64,000 nucleotides of DNA from Ectothiorhodospira sp. BSL-9 (GTDB taxonomy: Bacteria > Pseudomonadota > Gammaproteobacteria > Ectothiorhodospirales > Ectothiorhodospiraceae), in contig NZ_CP011994.1 in NCBI RefSeq assembly GCF_001632845.1, positions 62,001 through 126,000 of the forward strand, written 5' to 3'. The notes under the pieces were generated by a model that did no database searches, was not told the origin of the DNA, and saw nothing but the letters and a program-made list of their open reading frames with translations. Shown in pieces: positions 18,825-29,249 of the stretch. Every line of letters begins with the position of its first letter. The stretch's first letter is position 1. The position numbers were made by a program, and so were the translations under genes.

Positions 18825-18962
18825 ATGACGATACATCTTGAAATGGTTCCCATCCTGTCACTGATCGCCGGCATTGCCATACTGATCGTGCCCAGGCTGC
18901 TCAACTACATCGTCGCCATCTATTTGATCGTGATTGGTGTGGTTGGTTTGTTTAACCTGTAG
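18825..18962 (+). CDS. DUF3096 family small membrane protein
   Basis: A 45-residue protein, almost entirely hydrophobic. It matches the DUF3096 pattern: a first helix with PILSLIAGIAILIVP, then RLLNYIVAIYLIVIGVVGLF. It is predicted as a two-helix hairpin in the inner membrane; the function of the family is unknown. The ATG at 18825 follows ATAAGGGAAAAACCG, a good ribosome site. It is followed directly by a strong terminator hairpin (18974-18998), supporting a real, separately ended transcript. It lies between the CDF transporter and tRNA-Ser. Confidence 0.8.
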   Translation: MTIHLEMVPILSLIAGIAILIVPRLLNYIVAIYLIVIGVVGLFNL

Positions 18963-18973
18963 TTCGCCCACAA

Positions 18974-18998
18974 AAAAGCCCCTGAATCAGGGGCTTTT
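18974..18998. terminator. bidirectional rho-independent terminator
   Basis: Perfect stem AGCCCCTGA / TCAGGGGCT extended by flanking A and T runs. On the minus strand the stem is followed by six T, ending the tRNA-Ser transcript just 10 bp beyond its CCA; on the plus strand four T follow, ending the DUF3096 transcript. Confidence 0.9.
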
Positions 18999-19006
18999 CA
19001 TACATC

Positions 19007-19097
<91 letters not shown>

Positions 19098-19120
19098 TGA
19101 CGGTCTTGGCGAAGTCAGGC

Positions 19121-19150
19121 ATTATAGCCTATCCGCCCATGTCTTTTTAA
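19121..19150 (-). promoter_or_regulatory. sigma-70 promoter for tRNA-Ser
   Basis: On the minus strand, TTAAAA (19145-19150) and a perfect TATAAT (19121-19126) are 18 bp apart. The start of transcription would be about 17 bp before the tRNA, a normal short leader. Confidence 0.6.
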
Positions 19151-19154
19151 GCCC

Positions 19155-20615
19155 TTGAGACGCCGACGCCCCGCATTAACCCTGGCACAGCGCATGGAGA
19201 TTGTCGCCTTCCTGCTGCTGGTGACCCTCACCCTGCTGTTTGTCTTCGCGCGGCCCGTGACCGAACTGGACCGCGTGCTGGCCAAGGGCGAACTGGTGGT
19301 GGCCACCCGCCTGGGCAACACCACTTATCAACCCTGGGCCAACGGCACCAGCGGTTTCGAATATGACCTGGCCTCGGCGTTTGCCGAGCATCTGGGGGTG
19401 GAACTGCGCATCCTGGTGCCGGATCGCTTCGAGTCCATCCTGCCCCTGGTGAACGCCGGGCGTGCCGACATGGCCGCAGCCGGGATCACCATCACCCGGC
19501 CGCGCCTCAGCCAGGTACGCTTTGGGCCCAGTTACATGCAGGTAACAGAACAGCTGATCTACCGCAGCGGCAGGAGCCGACCGCAATCCCTGGCCGATCT
19601 GGCCGGCCGGACCATCCTGGTGGTGGCCGGCAGCAGTCACGCAACCACGCTGGCGCAGTTGCAGCCGCTCTACCCGGGGCTTGAATGGGAAGAAGTGGCG
19701 GACACCACTCCGGAGGATTTACTGCGCCAGGTGTGGGAGGGCGAGGCTGAACTCACGGTGGTGGACTCCATGGAACTGGCGGCCACATTGCGCTTCTTCC
19801 CGGAACTCAGGGTAGCGCTGGAACTGTCGGAACCCAGGCCGCTGGCCTGGGCCTTCAAGCGCAACGCGGACGCGACCCTGCTCAGGGAGGCCGAGGCCTT
19901 CTTCGAACAGATCACGGAGGATGGGCGCCTGGAACAGATACTGGAACGGTATTTCGGGCACGTGGAGATGCTGGATTATGCTGGCCTACTCATCTTCATG
20001 CGTCGCATCAGGAATCGTCTGGACCGTTTTGAGCCCCTGTTTCGCGAGGCGGCCCAGGCGCACGATCTGGACTGGCGTCTGCTGGCCGCCATCAGTTATC
20101 AGGAGTCCCACTGGGACCCGGGCGCCATCTCCTACACGGGGGTACGCGGCCTGATGATGCTCACCCGGGCCACCGCCGGCCAACTGGGGATACAGGACCG
20201 CACCGACCCCCGTGACTCGGTCTTCGGCGGCGCGGAGTATTTCGCCAGCCTGCGCGGGCGTCTGCCGGATGACATTCATGAACCGGATCGAACCTGGATG
20301 GCCCTGGCCGCCTATAACGTAGGCCTGGGGCACCTCCACGATGCCCGCCGGATCACCCGATCCCAGGGGGGGGATCCGAATCGCTGGATAGACGTGATGG
20401 AGCACCTGCCTCTGCTCAGTCAGCCCGACTGGTACCGGCAAACCCGCTACGGCTATGCCCGTGGCTGGGAACCGGTGCATTACGTGCAGAACGTGCGCAG
20501 CTTCTACGACATCCTCACCTGGCTGGACACCCGGGACGAAGCCCCGGGGGAACCTGCACCACTAACACCACGCCGGGGCGTTGCGCCTCTGGAGATCCTG
20601 CCCCCAGCTCTATGA
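19155..20615 (+). CDS. mltF: membrane-bound lytic murein transglycosylase F
   Basis: A 486-residue periplasmic enzyme that cleaves the MurNAc-GlcNAc bond of peptidoglycan. An N-terminal basic stretch and a membrane helix (about 15-32) export or anchor it. The first half is a solute-binding-like (SBP_bac_3) domain (LVVATRLGNTTY, FEYDLASAFAEHLGV) that regulates MltF activity. The second half is a GH23/SLT domain with the catalytic Glu in ISYQESHWDP, then GLMMLT and AAYNVGLGHLHDA. I used the TTG at 19155 because it gives a positively charged signal; the ATG at 19194 would start inside the membrane helix. It overlaps tadA tail-to-tail by 6 bp. Confidence 0.93.
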   Translation: MRRRRPALTLAQRMEIVAFLLLVTLTLLFVFARPVTELDRVLAKGELVVATRLGNTTYQPWANGTSGFEYDLASAFAEHLGVELRILVPDRFESILPLVNAGRADMAAAGITITRPRLSQVRFGPSYMQVTEQLIYRSGRSRPQSLADLAGRTILVVAGSSHATTLAQLQPLYPGLEWEEVADTTPEDLLRQVWEGEAELTVVDSMELAATLRFFPELRVALELSEPRPLAWAFKRNADATLLREAEAFFEQITEDGRLEQILERYFGHVEMLDYAGLLIFMRRIRNRLDRFEPLFREAAQAHDLDWRLLAAISYQESHWDPGAISYTGVRGLMMLTRATAGQLGIQDRTDPRDSVFGGAEYFASLRGRLPDDIHEPDRTWMALAAYNVGLGHLHDARRITRSQGGDPNRWIDVMEHLPLLSQPDWYRQTRYGYARGWEPVHYVQNVRSFYDILTWLDTRDEAPGEPAPLTPRRGVAPLEILPPAL

Positions 20616-21074
20616 GCGCCGCCCACGCCGCGAGCGAAAGAAATCCCGCAACAGGTCGCCGCAGGCCTGGGAGAGCACACCGCCGGTCACCTGCAAACGA
20701 TGATTGTGCATGGGCAGGTTGACCAGATCGGCAGCGCTGCCGGCGGCGCCGGTTTTGGGGTCGTATGCACCAAACACCACCCGCTCTACTCGGGCATGGA
20801 TCATGGCACCGATACACATGCCACAGGGCTCCAGGGTGACGTAGACGGTGCTGCCCGGCAGGCGATAGTTCCCTTCCCGCTGAGCGGCCTCGCGCAGCGC
20901 CAGGATCTCGGCATGGGCCGTGGGGTCGGCCAGGCCGATGGGCTGGTTGCCAGCGCGGCCAAGGCAGTCTCCCCCACGAACCACCAGGGCCCCCACTGGC
21001 ACCTCGCCGTTGTCGGCCGCCCGCCGGGCCAGTTCCAGGGCCTGATGCATCCAGTGGACGTCATCGGGATCCAT
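20610..21074 (-). CDS. tadA: tRNA-specific adenosine deaminase TadA
   Basis: A 154-residue zinc deaminase that converts A34 to inosine in the anticodon of tRNA-Arg(ACG). The active-site motifs are HAE (zinc His and catalytic Glu, about residues 53-55) and PCGMC (two zinc Cys, about 83-87). VPVGALVV, NQPIGLADPTAHAE and GAYDPKTGAAGS match TadA specifically rather than cytidine deaminases. The length is close to E. coli TadA (167). The gene is convergent with mltF and divergent from the HDOD gene. Confidence 0.95.
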   Translation of the reverse strand: MDPDDVHWMHQALELARRAADNGEVPVGALVVRGGDCLGRAGNQPIGLADPTAHAEILALREAAQREGNYRLPGSTVYVTLEPCGMCIGAMIHARVERVVFGAYDPKTGAAGSAADLVNLPMHNHRLQVTGGVLSQACGDLLRDFFRSRRGRRS

Positions 21075-21142
21075 GCCTGCGCTCCTTAGTCTCGGTCTGA
21101 TATGTCATACTGCAGCCACTCATTCACTCGTCCACACGCCCC

Positions 21143-22006
21143 GTGAAAAGAAATCTCGATTCCAAAGAGATCGTCGACGAATTCGTAGCGGATCTTCGCG
21201 CAGATCTTCAGGGAAATGGCATCCAGATTCCCACCCTGCCGGATGTCTCCATCCAGGCGCTGTTCACGATCAACCGCGACGACAGCTCCATTGACGATGT
21301 CACCTCGGTGGTGGCCCGGGACACCGCCATGGCGGCACGCCTGATTCGCTATGCCAACAGTCCCGTTTACCGGGGGCTGACCCGTTGTGCCACCATCAAG
21401 TCTTCCATCACCCGGCTGGGGCTGGAGAAGACCAAGAATGTACTGCTGTCACTGGCCATGCGGGACGTGTTCAGCACCGGTCACCGGGGCATTCGCCAAC
21501 GCATGGAAACCCTCTGGGAGCATAGCGTGGAGGTGGCCGTGGTCAGCACCCTGCTGGCCCGTCGCTACCGGCATCTGGACCAGGAGGAGGCCATGCTGGC
21601 AGGCCTGATCCACGATGTGGGCGTGATCCCCATCCTGAACAAGGCCAAGAATGTGGATGTGATCGTCGAGAACGAGAAGCATCTCAACCTGATCATCGCC
21701 TCGCTCCACATGGCCGTGGGCAAGGCGGTGCTCAAGGCCTGGAACTTCGAGCAGGAACTGATCGACGTGGCCGCCGAGCACGACAACCTGGGGCGTGACC
21801 CGGGGGATGACAAACCCGTGGACTATGTGGATATCGTCCAGGCAGCCAACATCGAAAGCTACCAGTCCACCCGCCACCGACTGGCCTCGGTGGACCGCAT
21901 GAAAGTGGCCTCCCTGCGTCGCCTGGGGGCCACCCCGGAAGACCCGACCCTGCCCTGGGACGAAGACCCGACCGCCATGCAGCAGATCAGCCGGATCTTC
22001 GTCTGA
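21143..22006 (+). CDS. HDOD domain signalling protein
   Basis: A 287-residue protein with one HDOD domain spanning most of its length. Visible marks are IPTLPDVSIQAL, the region LIRYANSPVYRG, ITRLGLEKTKNVLLSLAMRDVF, and LAGLIHDVGVIPIL, which resembles the HD metal motif but lacks the rest of a phosphohydrolase site. HDOD proteins act in signal transduction, often beside c-di-GMP or two-component systems; no catalytic activity is established. It starts with GTG at 21143. It is convergent with guaA, leaving 6 bp between them. No transmembrane segment is seen. Confidence 0.85.
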   Translation: MKRNLDSKEIVDEFVADLRADLQGNGIQIPTLPDVSIQALFTINRDDSSIDDVTSVVARDTAMAARLIRYANSPVYRGLTRCATIKSSITRLGLEKTKNVLLSLAMRDVFSTGHRGIRQRMETLWEHSVEVAVVSTLLARRYRHLDQEEAMLAGLIHDVGVIPILNKAKNVDVIVENEKHLNLIIASLHMAVGKAVLKAWNFEQELIDVAAEHDNLGRDPGDDKPVDYVDIVQAANIESYQSTRHRLASVDRMKVASLRRLGATPEDPTLPWDEDPTAMQQISRIFV

Positions 22007-22012
22007 GCGGCA

Positions 22013-23593
22013 TTACTCCCACTCGATCGTCGCCGGCGGCTTGCCGGAGATGTCGTAGGTGACCCGGGAGATGCCCTTGATCTCGTTGATGATGCGGCGT
22101 GAGACCTTGTCCAGGAACTCATAGGGCAGATGGGCCCAGCGGGCGGTCATGAAGTCGATGGTCTCCACGGCGCGCAGGGCCACCACGTAGTCGTAGCGGC
22201 GGCCATCGCCCATCACACCCACCGATTTCACGGGCAGGAACACCGCAAAGGCCTGGGAGACCTGGTCGTACAGCCCGGCGGCGCGCAGCTCCTCGATGAA
22301 GATATGGTCGGCCCGGCGCAGCAGGTCCGCGTACTCCTTCTTCACCTGACCCAGGATGCGCACCCCAAGCCCGGGCCCCGGGAAGGGATGACGGTAGACC
22401 ATCTCCGTGGGCAGACCCAGCTCCACGCCGATGCGACGCACCTCGTCCTTGAACAGCTCCCGCAGGGGCTCCACCAGACCCATCTTCATGGTCTCGGGCA
22501 GTCCGCCCACATTGTGGTGGGACTTGATCACATGGGCCTTGCCGGTCTTGGAGCCGGCAGACTCGATCACATCCGGGTAGATGGTGCCCTGGGCCAGCCA
22601 GCGGGCGTTGGTGAGCTTGCTGGCCTCCTCGTCGAAGACCTCCACGAACAGACGGCCGATGATGCGGCGCTTTTCTTCCGGATCCGCCTCTCCTTCCAGG
22701 GCCGACAGGAAGCGATCTTCGGCATCGACGCGGATCACGCGCACGCCCATGTGCCGGGCAAAGGTGGCCATCACCTGGTCACCTTCCTGGTGACGGAGCA
22801 GGCCGGTATCCACGAAGACGCAGGTGAGCTGATCGCCAATGGCCTTGTGCAGCAGGGCACCCACCACCGAGGAGTCCACGCCACCGGAGAGGCCCAGCAC
22901 CACATGGTCGTCGCCCACCTGGTCACGCACGCGGGCAGTCATGTCCTCGATGATGTTGCCGGCGGTCCAGAGGTTCTCGCAGCCACAGATATCGTGCACG
23001 AAGCGCGACAGGATGCGCTGCCCCTGGGTGGTATGGGTGACCTCCGGGTGGAACTGCACGCCATAGAAGCCCCGGGCCTCATCGGCCATGCCGGCGATGG
23101 GGGCCGCCTCGGTGGAGGCCATGAGCTTGAAGCCATCGGGCATCTGCGTGACCCGATCGCCATGGGACATCCACACATCCAGCATCCCGAATCCTTCCGG
23201 GGTGGTGTGGTCCTCGATATCGGTGAGCAGCGGAGTATGGCCGTGGGCACGCACTTGGGCATAACCAAACTCCCGGTGGTCCGACCCTTCCACGCATCCG
23301 CCCAGCTGGGCGGCCATGGTCTGCATGCCGTAGCAGATGCCCAGCACCGGCACACCCAGTTCGAACACACACTGGGGCACACCGGGCGGATCGCTCTCGT
23401 TGACTGACTCGGGGCCACCGGAGAGGATGATTCCCGTGGGGGCGAAGTCCCGGATGGCAGCCTCGTCCATGTCCCAGGGGTGGATCTCGGAATACACCCC
23501 AGCCTCGCGAATGCGTCGCGCGATGAGCTGGGTGTACTGGGAACCGAAATCGATAATGAGAATGCGGTAGGCGTGAATATCGGCAGCGGTCAT
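22013..23593 (-). CDS. guaA: GMP synthase (glutamine-hydrolysing)
   Basis: A 526-residue enzyme converting XMP, ATP and glutamine to GMP. It has an N-terminal class I glutamine amidotransferase (nucleophile C87 in [15 protein letters not shown] near residue 185), an ATP pyrophosphatase domain with the PP-loop [12 protein letters not shown], and a C-terminal dimerisation domain with [14 protein letters not shown] and the closing KPPATIEWE. The length matches E. coli GuaA (525). It lies 3 bp after guaB on the same strand, the classic guaBA operon, so the two last steps of GMP synthesis are co-expressed. Confidence 0.98.
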   Translation of the reverse strand: MTAADIHAYRILIIDFGSQYTQLIARRIREAGVYSEIHPWDMDEAAIRDFAPTGIILSGGPESVNESDPPGVPQCVFELGVPVLGICYGMQTMAAQLGGCVEGSDHREFGYAQVRAHGHTPLLTDIEDHTTPEGFGMLDVWMSHGDRVTQMPDGFKLMASTEAAPIAGMADEARGFYGVQFHPEVTHTTQGQRILSRFVHDICGCENLWTAGNIIEDMTARVRDQVGDDHVVLGLSGGVDSSVVGALLHKAIGDQLTCVFVDTGLLRHQEGDQVMATFARHMGVRVIRVDAEDRFLSALEGEADPEEKRRIIGRLFVEVFDEEASKLTNARWLAQGTIYPDVIESAGSKTGKAHVIKSHHNVGGLPETMKMGLVEPLRELFKDEVRRIGVELGLPTEMVYRHPFPGPGLGVRILGQVKKEYADLLRRADHIFIEELRAAGLYDQVSQAFAVFLPVKSVGVMGDGRRYDYVVALRAVETIDFMTARWAHLPYEFLDKVSRRIINEIKGISRVTYDISGKPPATIEWE

Positions 23594-23596
23594 GGA

Positions 23597-26499
<2,903 letters not shown>

Positions 26500-26504
26500 T
26501 CAAG

Positions 26505-26529
26505 CCCCTCTCCCCCTGGGGGAGAGGGG
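26505..26529. repeat. 12-bp intergenic inverted repeat
   Basis: Bases 26505-26516 and 26518-26529 are perfect reverse complements around one T, 5 bp after the xseA stop. It is a CCCCTCTCCCC-type relative of the hairpins at 4752 and 41998. It may protect or end the xseA mRNA, though no T-run follows. Confidence 0.65.
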
Positions 26530-26589
26530 AGTATTTGTCGCTGAACCTTGCTCCTTTCACGTCAGCCTGCGTGGGGCTGACCGGGAGGC

Positions 26590-26640
26590 CTCTCGAAAAA
26601 GACTCCGATGCGTCCGGACCTCGGGGAGAGCGGGCGTCAG
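26590..26640. repeat. partial copy of the intergenic palindromic element
   Basis: TCGAAAAAGACTCCG followed by GTCCGGACCTCGGGG and then AGCGGGCGTCAG matches part of the element at 42448-42684 in the same order (42478-42540). Relative to that copy about 16 bases after CTCGGGG are missing. It fills most of the gap between xseA and the convergent phosphatase gene. Confidence 0.6.
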
Positions 26641-27416
26641 GCCCGGCCTGTACGCCGCTCATGCAGGGCCTGCAGCCAGGACAGGGTGGCCACGCCCGGC
26701 TCCGGGCCCTCCCCCCGCAAGACCCGGCACGGCCGCCCCGGCTCGCCCAGGTGATCCAGCACGGCCAGGGCGCCGGTAAAGTCCTCGTCGGCCGTGTAGC
26801 CATTGACCGTCATCACGGTCCCGATGCCCGCCCCAAGGGCCGCCGCCAGGCCATGGCCCGAATCCTCGATGGCCAGGCACGCTGCGGGCGACAGATCCAG
26901 CCCCTCCAGTACATGGTGATAGATATCCGGAGCCGGCTTCTTGTCCGGCACCACGTCCCCGGCACCGATCACCTGGAACCAGCCGATGGAGGCCTCCCCC
27001 AGATTCGCTCGCAGCAAACCCTCCACATTGGCCGGCGAGGTGGTGGTGGCAATGGCCAGCCTCACCCCCGACGCGCGCGCCTCCTGCAGCAGCCGCTCCA
27101 CCCCCGGACGCAACGGAATGCGCCCCTGCTCCAGCATGGCCGCGAACCGGGCCGTCTTGCGGGCATGCAGCCCCGCCACGAAGGCATCCAGGTCTTCGGG
27201 TGCCTCGAATGTGGGGGCATCCTGCTTCAGGAAATATCGGATGCGCTCCTTGCCACCGGTCACGGCCAGAAGCCCCGCGTAGCGCTCCACCGACCAGTGC
27301 CAGTCCAGACCGGCCTCGGCAAAGGCTTCGTTGAAGGCGACGCGATGCCCGTCCCGCTCCGTGTCCGCCAGTGTTCCGTCCACATCCCAGATCAATGCTT
27401 TGAGTGAATGGCTCAC
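26637..27416 (-). CDS. HAD-IA phosphatase, CbbY-like
   Basis: A 259-residue haloacid dehalogenase-superfamily phosphatase. Motif I is WDVDGTLADTE (nucleophile and acid/base Asp), motif II lies in LAIATTTS, motif III in DKKPAPDIYHHVL and motif IV in LAIEDSGHGL; an alpha-helical cap with TGGKERIRYFL lies between I and II. This cap and the AIEDS motif fit the CbbY/Gph-like group; CbbY of autotrophs hydrolyses xylulose-1,5-bisphosphate, an inhibitor of RuBisCO. The start is the GTG at 27416, preceded by AGGGGAG at good spacing; longer open sequence upstream lacks family similarity. It is divergent from dksA. The CbbY role is inferred from family and organism type; no cbb genes are adjacent. Confidence 0.83.
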   Translation of the reverse strand: MSHSLKALIWDVDGTLADTERDGHRVAFNEAFAEAGLDWHWSVERYAGLLAVTGGKERIRYFLKQDAPTFEAPEDLDAFVAGLHARKTARFAAMLEQGRIPLRPGVERLLQEARASGVRLAIATTTSPANVEGLLRANLGEASIGWFQVIGAGDVVPDKKPAPDIYHHVLEGLDLSPAACLAIEDSGHGLAAALGAGIGTVMTVNGYTADEDFTGALAVLDHLGEPGRPCRVLRGEGPEPGVATLSWLQALHERRTGRA

Positions 27417-27602
27417 CGGTACTCCCCTCTGGTCGACTAACGATGCCCGGAAGATTACTATGTAAATCCACGGGCAGACACCCGGGGCCCTCGCCCCTGT
27501 GAACGCCCGCCGGGGCTTGACGCGACCGGTTTTTTGCTTGCGCCCCTGGGGATTCTCTGGTATCAACATTCGCCTTTTGGACAGTCAGGAGTGTGCGCAG
27601 CG

Positions 27603-28058
27603 ATGGCCTCCAGCAGCAATCAGCCCAACCAATCCGGCAAGATGTCCCGACCGGATGATGGAATTGCCCCTTACCAGCCCACGGAGGGCGAGGAGTACAT
27701 GAATCGGGACCAGAAGGAGCACTTCCGCGATATCCTTCTGGCCTGGCGCCAGCAACTCATGGAGGAAGTGGACCGCACCGTAGGTCACATGAAAGAAGAC
27801 GCCGCCAATTTTGCCGACCCGGCCGACCGCGCCACCCAGGAAGAGGAATTCAGCCTGGAACTGCGCACCCGGGACCGTGAGCGCAAGCTGATCCGCAAGA
27901 TCGAAGAGGCGCTCACCGATCTGGACAACGGCGACTACGGTTACTGCGAAGCCTGTGGCGTGGAGATCGGCATCCGTCGTCTGGAAGCCCGCCCCACGGC
28001 CACCTTGTGCATCGACTGCAAGACCCTGCAGGAGATCAAGGAAAAGCAGATGGCCTGA
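27603..28058 (+). CDS. dksA: RNA polymerase-binding transcription factor DksA
   Basis: A 151-residue protein, the same length as E. coli DksA. It binds the secondary channel of RNA polymerase and with ppGpp controls rRNA and amino acid promoters. The coiled coil (about residues 33-108) carries the acidic tip FADPADRATQEEEF, with the two Asp required for activity. The C-terminal zinc finger is CEACG ... LCIDC with four Cys. The ATG at 27603 gives the exact E. coli length. gluQ follows after 74 bp, the usual gammaproteobacterial arrangement. Confidence 0.97.
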   Translation: MASSSNQPNQSGKMSRPDDGIAPYQPTEGEEYMNRDQKEHFRDILLAWRQQLMEEVDRTVGHMKEDAANFADPADRATQEEEFSLELRTRDRERKLIRKIEEALTDLDNGDYGYCEACGVEIGIRRLEARPTATLCIDCKTLQEIKEKQMA

Positions 28059-28132
28059 TGTACCCTGGCGTCCCACCTGCCGGTGGGACGCCAAATGCCG
28101 CACACTGAAGCCCCACCTATCGGGGCTCGCCC

Positions 28133-29065
28133 ATGGCCACACCCTTGGAACCCGCCTACACAGGTCGTTTCGCCCCCTCCCCCACCGGTCCGCTGCATTT
28201 TGGCTCCCTGGTCGCAGCCGTGATCTCCTGGCTGGATGCCCGCACCCATGGCGGAACATGGCGGGTTCGCATGGAAGACCTGGACCCTCCTCGGGAGGAA
28301 CCCGGCGCCGCTGACCGCATCCTTCGTACACTCGACGCCCATGGCCTGCACTGGGATGGTCCGGTGCTCTATCAAAGCACCCGGCTTACGGCCTATGCCG
28401 ATGCCATGCAGCAGCTGCGGGAGCAGGGCTGGGCCTACGACTGCGGCTGCACCCGTCGGGAGATCGCCGCCCTGGCCCTGCAGGGGCTGGAAGGCCCCGT
28501 CTATCCGGGCACCTGCCGCGAGGGCCTGCCCGCCGGCAAATCGCCCCGCGCCCTGCGGGTACGCACCCATGATGATCCCATCTGCTTCAGCGATCGCGCC
28601 CAGGGTGAGGTGTGCCAGCAACTGGCAAGCCAGATCGGTGATTTCGTGATCCGAAGGGCCGATGGGCTCACGGCCTATCAACTGGCTGTGGTGGTGGACG
28701 ACGCCTTCCAGGGCGTCACCCACGTGGTCCGGGGCATTGACCTGCTGGCCTCGACGCCACGACAGATCCATCTGCAACGGCTGCTGGGCCATTCCAAGCC
28801 CGTGTATCTGCATCATCCGGTGGTCCTGGATCACGAGGGCGCCAAACTCTCCAAGCAGACCCACGCCCCGGCGGTGGATGACGCAACACCTGGGCAAAAC
28901 CTGTCACGGGCGCTGGATTTTCTGGGGCTGGGAGGGGATGGGGTCGGGGATCGTGTGGAAGAAGTATTGGAAGCGGCCCTGACAAGATACTCCCCACCCT
29001 CCTCCCTTGGCCAACAAGACCCGCATCCGGCATGCTTACCCCCTGGCACCCGTCACCATTGGTAA
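28133..29065 (+). CDS. gluQ: glutamyl-Q tRNA(Asp) synthetase
   Basis: A 310-residue paralogue of the catalytic half of glutamyl-tRNA synthetase that attaches glutamate to queuosine in tRNA(Asp). It has the start GRFAPSPTGPLHFGS (HIGH-like), MEDLDPPRE, a zinc site with DCGCTRRE and YPGTCR, VVDDAFQGVTHVVRG and KLSKQ in place of KMSKS. It lacks the anticodon-binding half, as expected. The last 25 or so residues are Pro-rich, unlike the family, and run up to 5 bp before the next gene's ATG; they may be a drifted end. Position after dksA is the conserved location. Confidence 0.95.
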   Translation: MATPLEPAYTGRFAPSPTGPLHFGSLVAAVISWLDARTHGGTWRVRMEDLDPPREEPGAADRILRTLDAHGLHWDGPVLYQSTRLTAYADAMQQLREQGWAYDCGCTRREIAALALQGLEGPVYPGTCREGLPAGKSPRALRVRTHDDPICFSDRAQGEVCQQLASQIGDFVIRRADGLTAYQLAVVVDDAFQGVTHVVRGIDLLASTPRQIHLQRLLGHSKPVYLHHPVVLDHEGAKLSKQTHAPAVDDATPGQNLSRALDFLGLGGDGVGDRVEEVLEAALTRYSPPSSLGQQDPHPACLPPGTRHHW

Positions 29066-29069
29066 CACC

Positions 29070-29249
29070 ATGTCGGCCCTGGACAAGACCCTCATCCTGT
29101 TTTTGCTGGGCGTGCTGCTGTTCGCCTCGCCACTGGTGGACTGGTGGTCACGGCCGGGGATGCCCTGGTATCTGCCGTATGCCCTCTGGGGCGGGCTCAT
29201 CGGGGTGGGCATGCTGATCCAGTGGGGGCGCGGGCGCCATGATCTCTGA
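29070..29249 (+). CDS. small membrane protein upstream of the symporter-kinase
   Basis: A 59-residue protein with two hydrophobic helices (about residues 6-23 and 34-51) around a WWSRPGMPWYLPY loop. No named family is recognised by eye; small two-helix proteins like this are often encoded before sodium/solute symporter genes, much as DUF4212 proteins precede their symporters. The last 11 bp overlap the start of the kinase gene at 29239, a sign of tight co-translation. The ATG at 29070 was chosen over a TTG at 29007. GGTAACACC stands directly before the ATG, the same sequence that is repeated upstream of the DUF294 gene. Likely a subunit of the fused symporter-kinase; this is inference. Confidence 0.7.
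   Translation: MSALDKTLILFLLGVLLFASPLVDWWSRPGMPWYLPYALWGGLIGVGMLIQWGRGRHDL

Noticed and set aside
22130-23407. A 425-codon open frame opposite guaA
   Set aside because: It is low-complexity His/Gly-rich translation complementary to a certain gene. No ribosome site or neighbour context supports it.
26500-26636. Open frame running from the end of xseA through the repeats into the phosphatase gene region
   Set aside because: It crosses two repeat elements and the opposite-strand phosphatase gene; the translation is Pro/Arg-rich and has no family.
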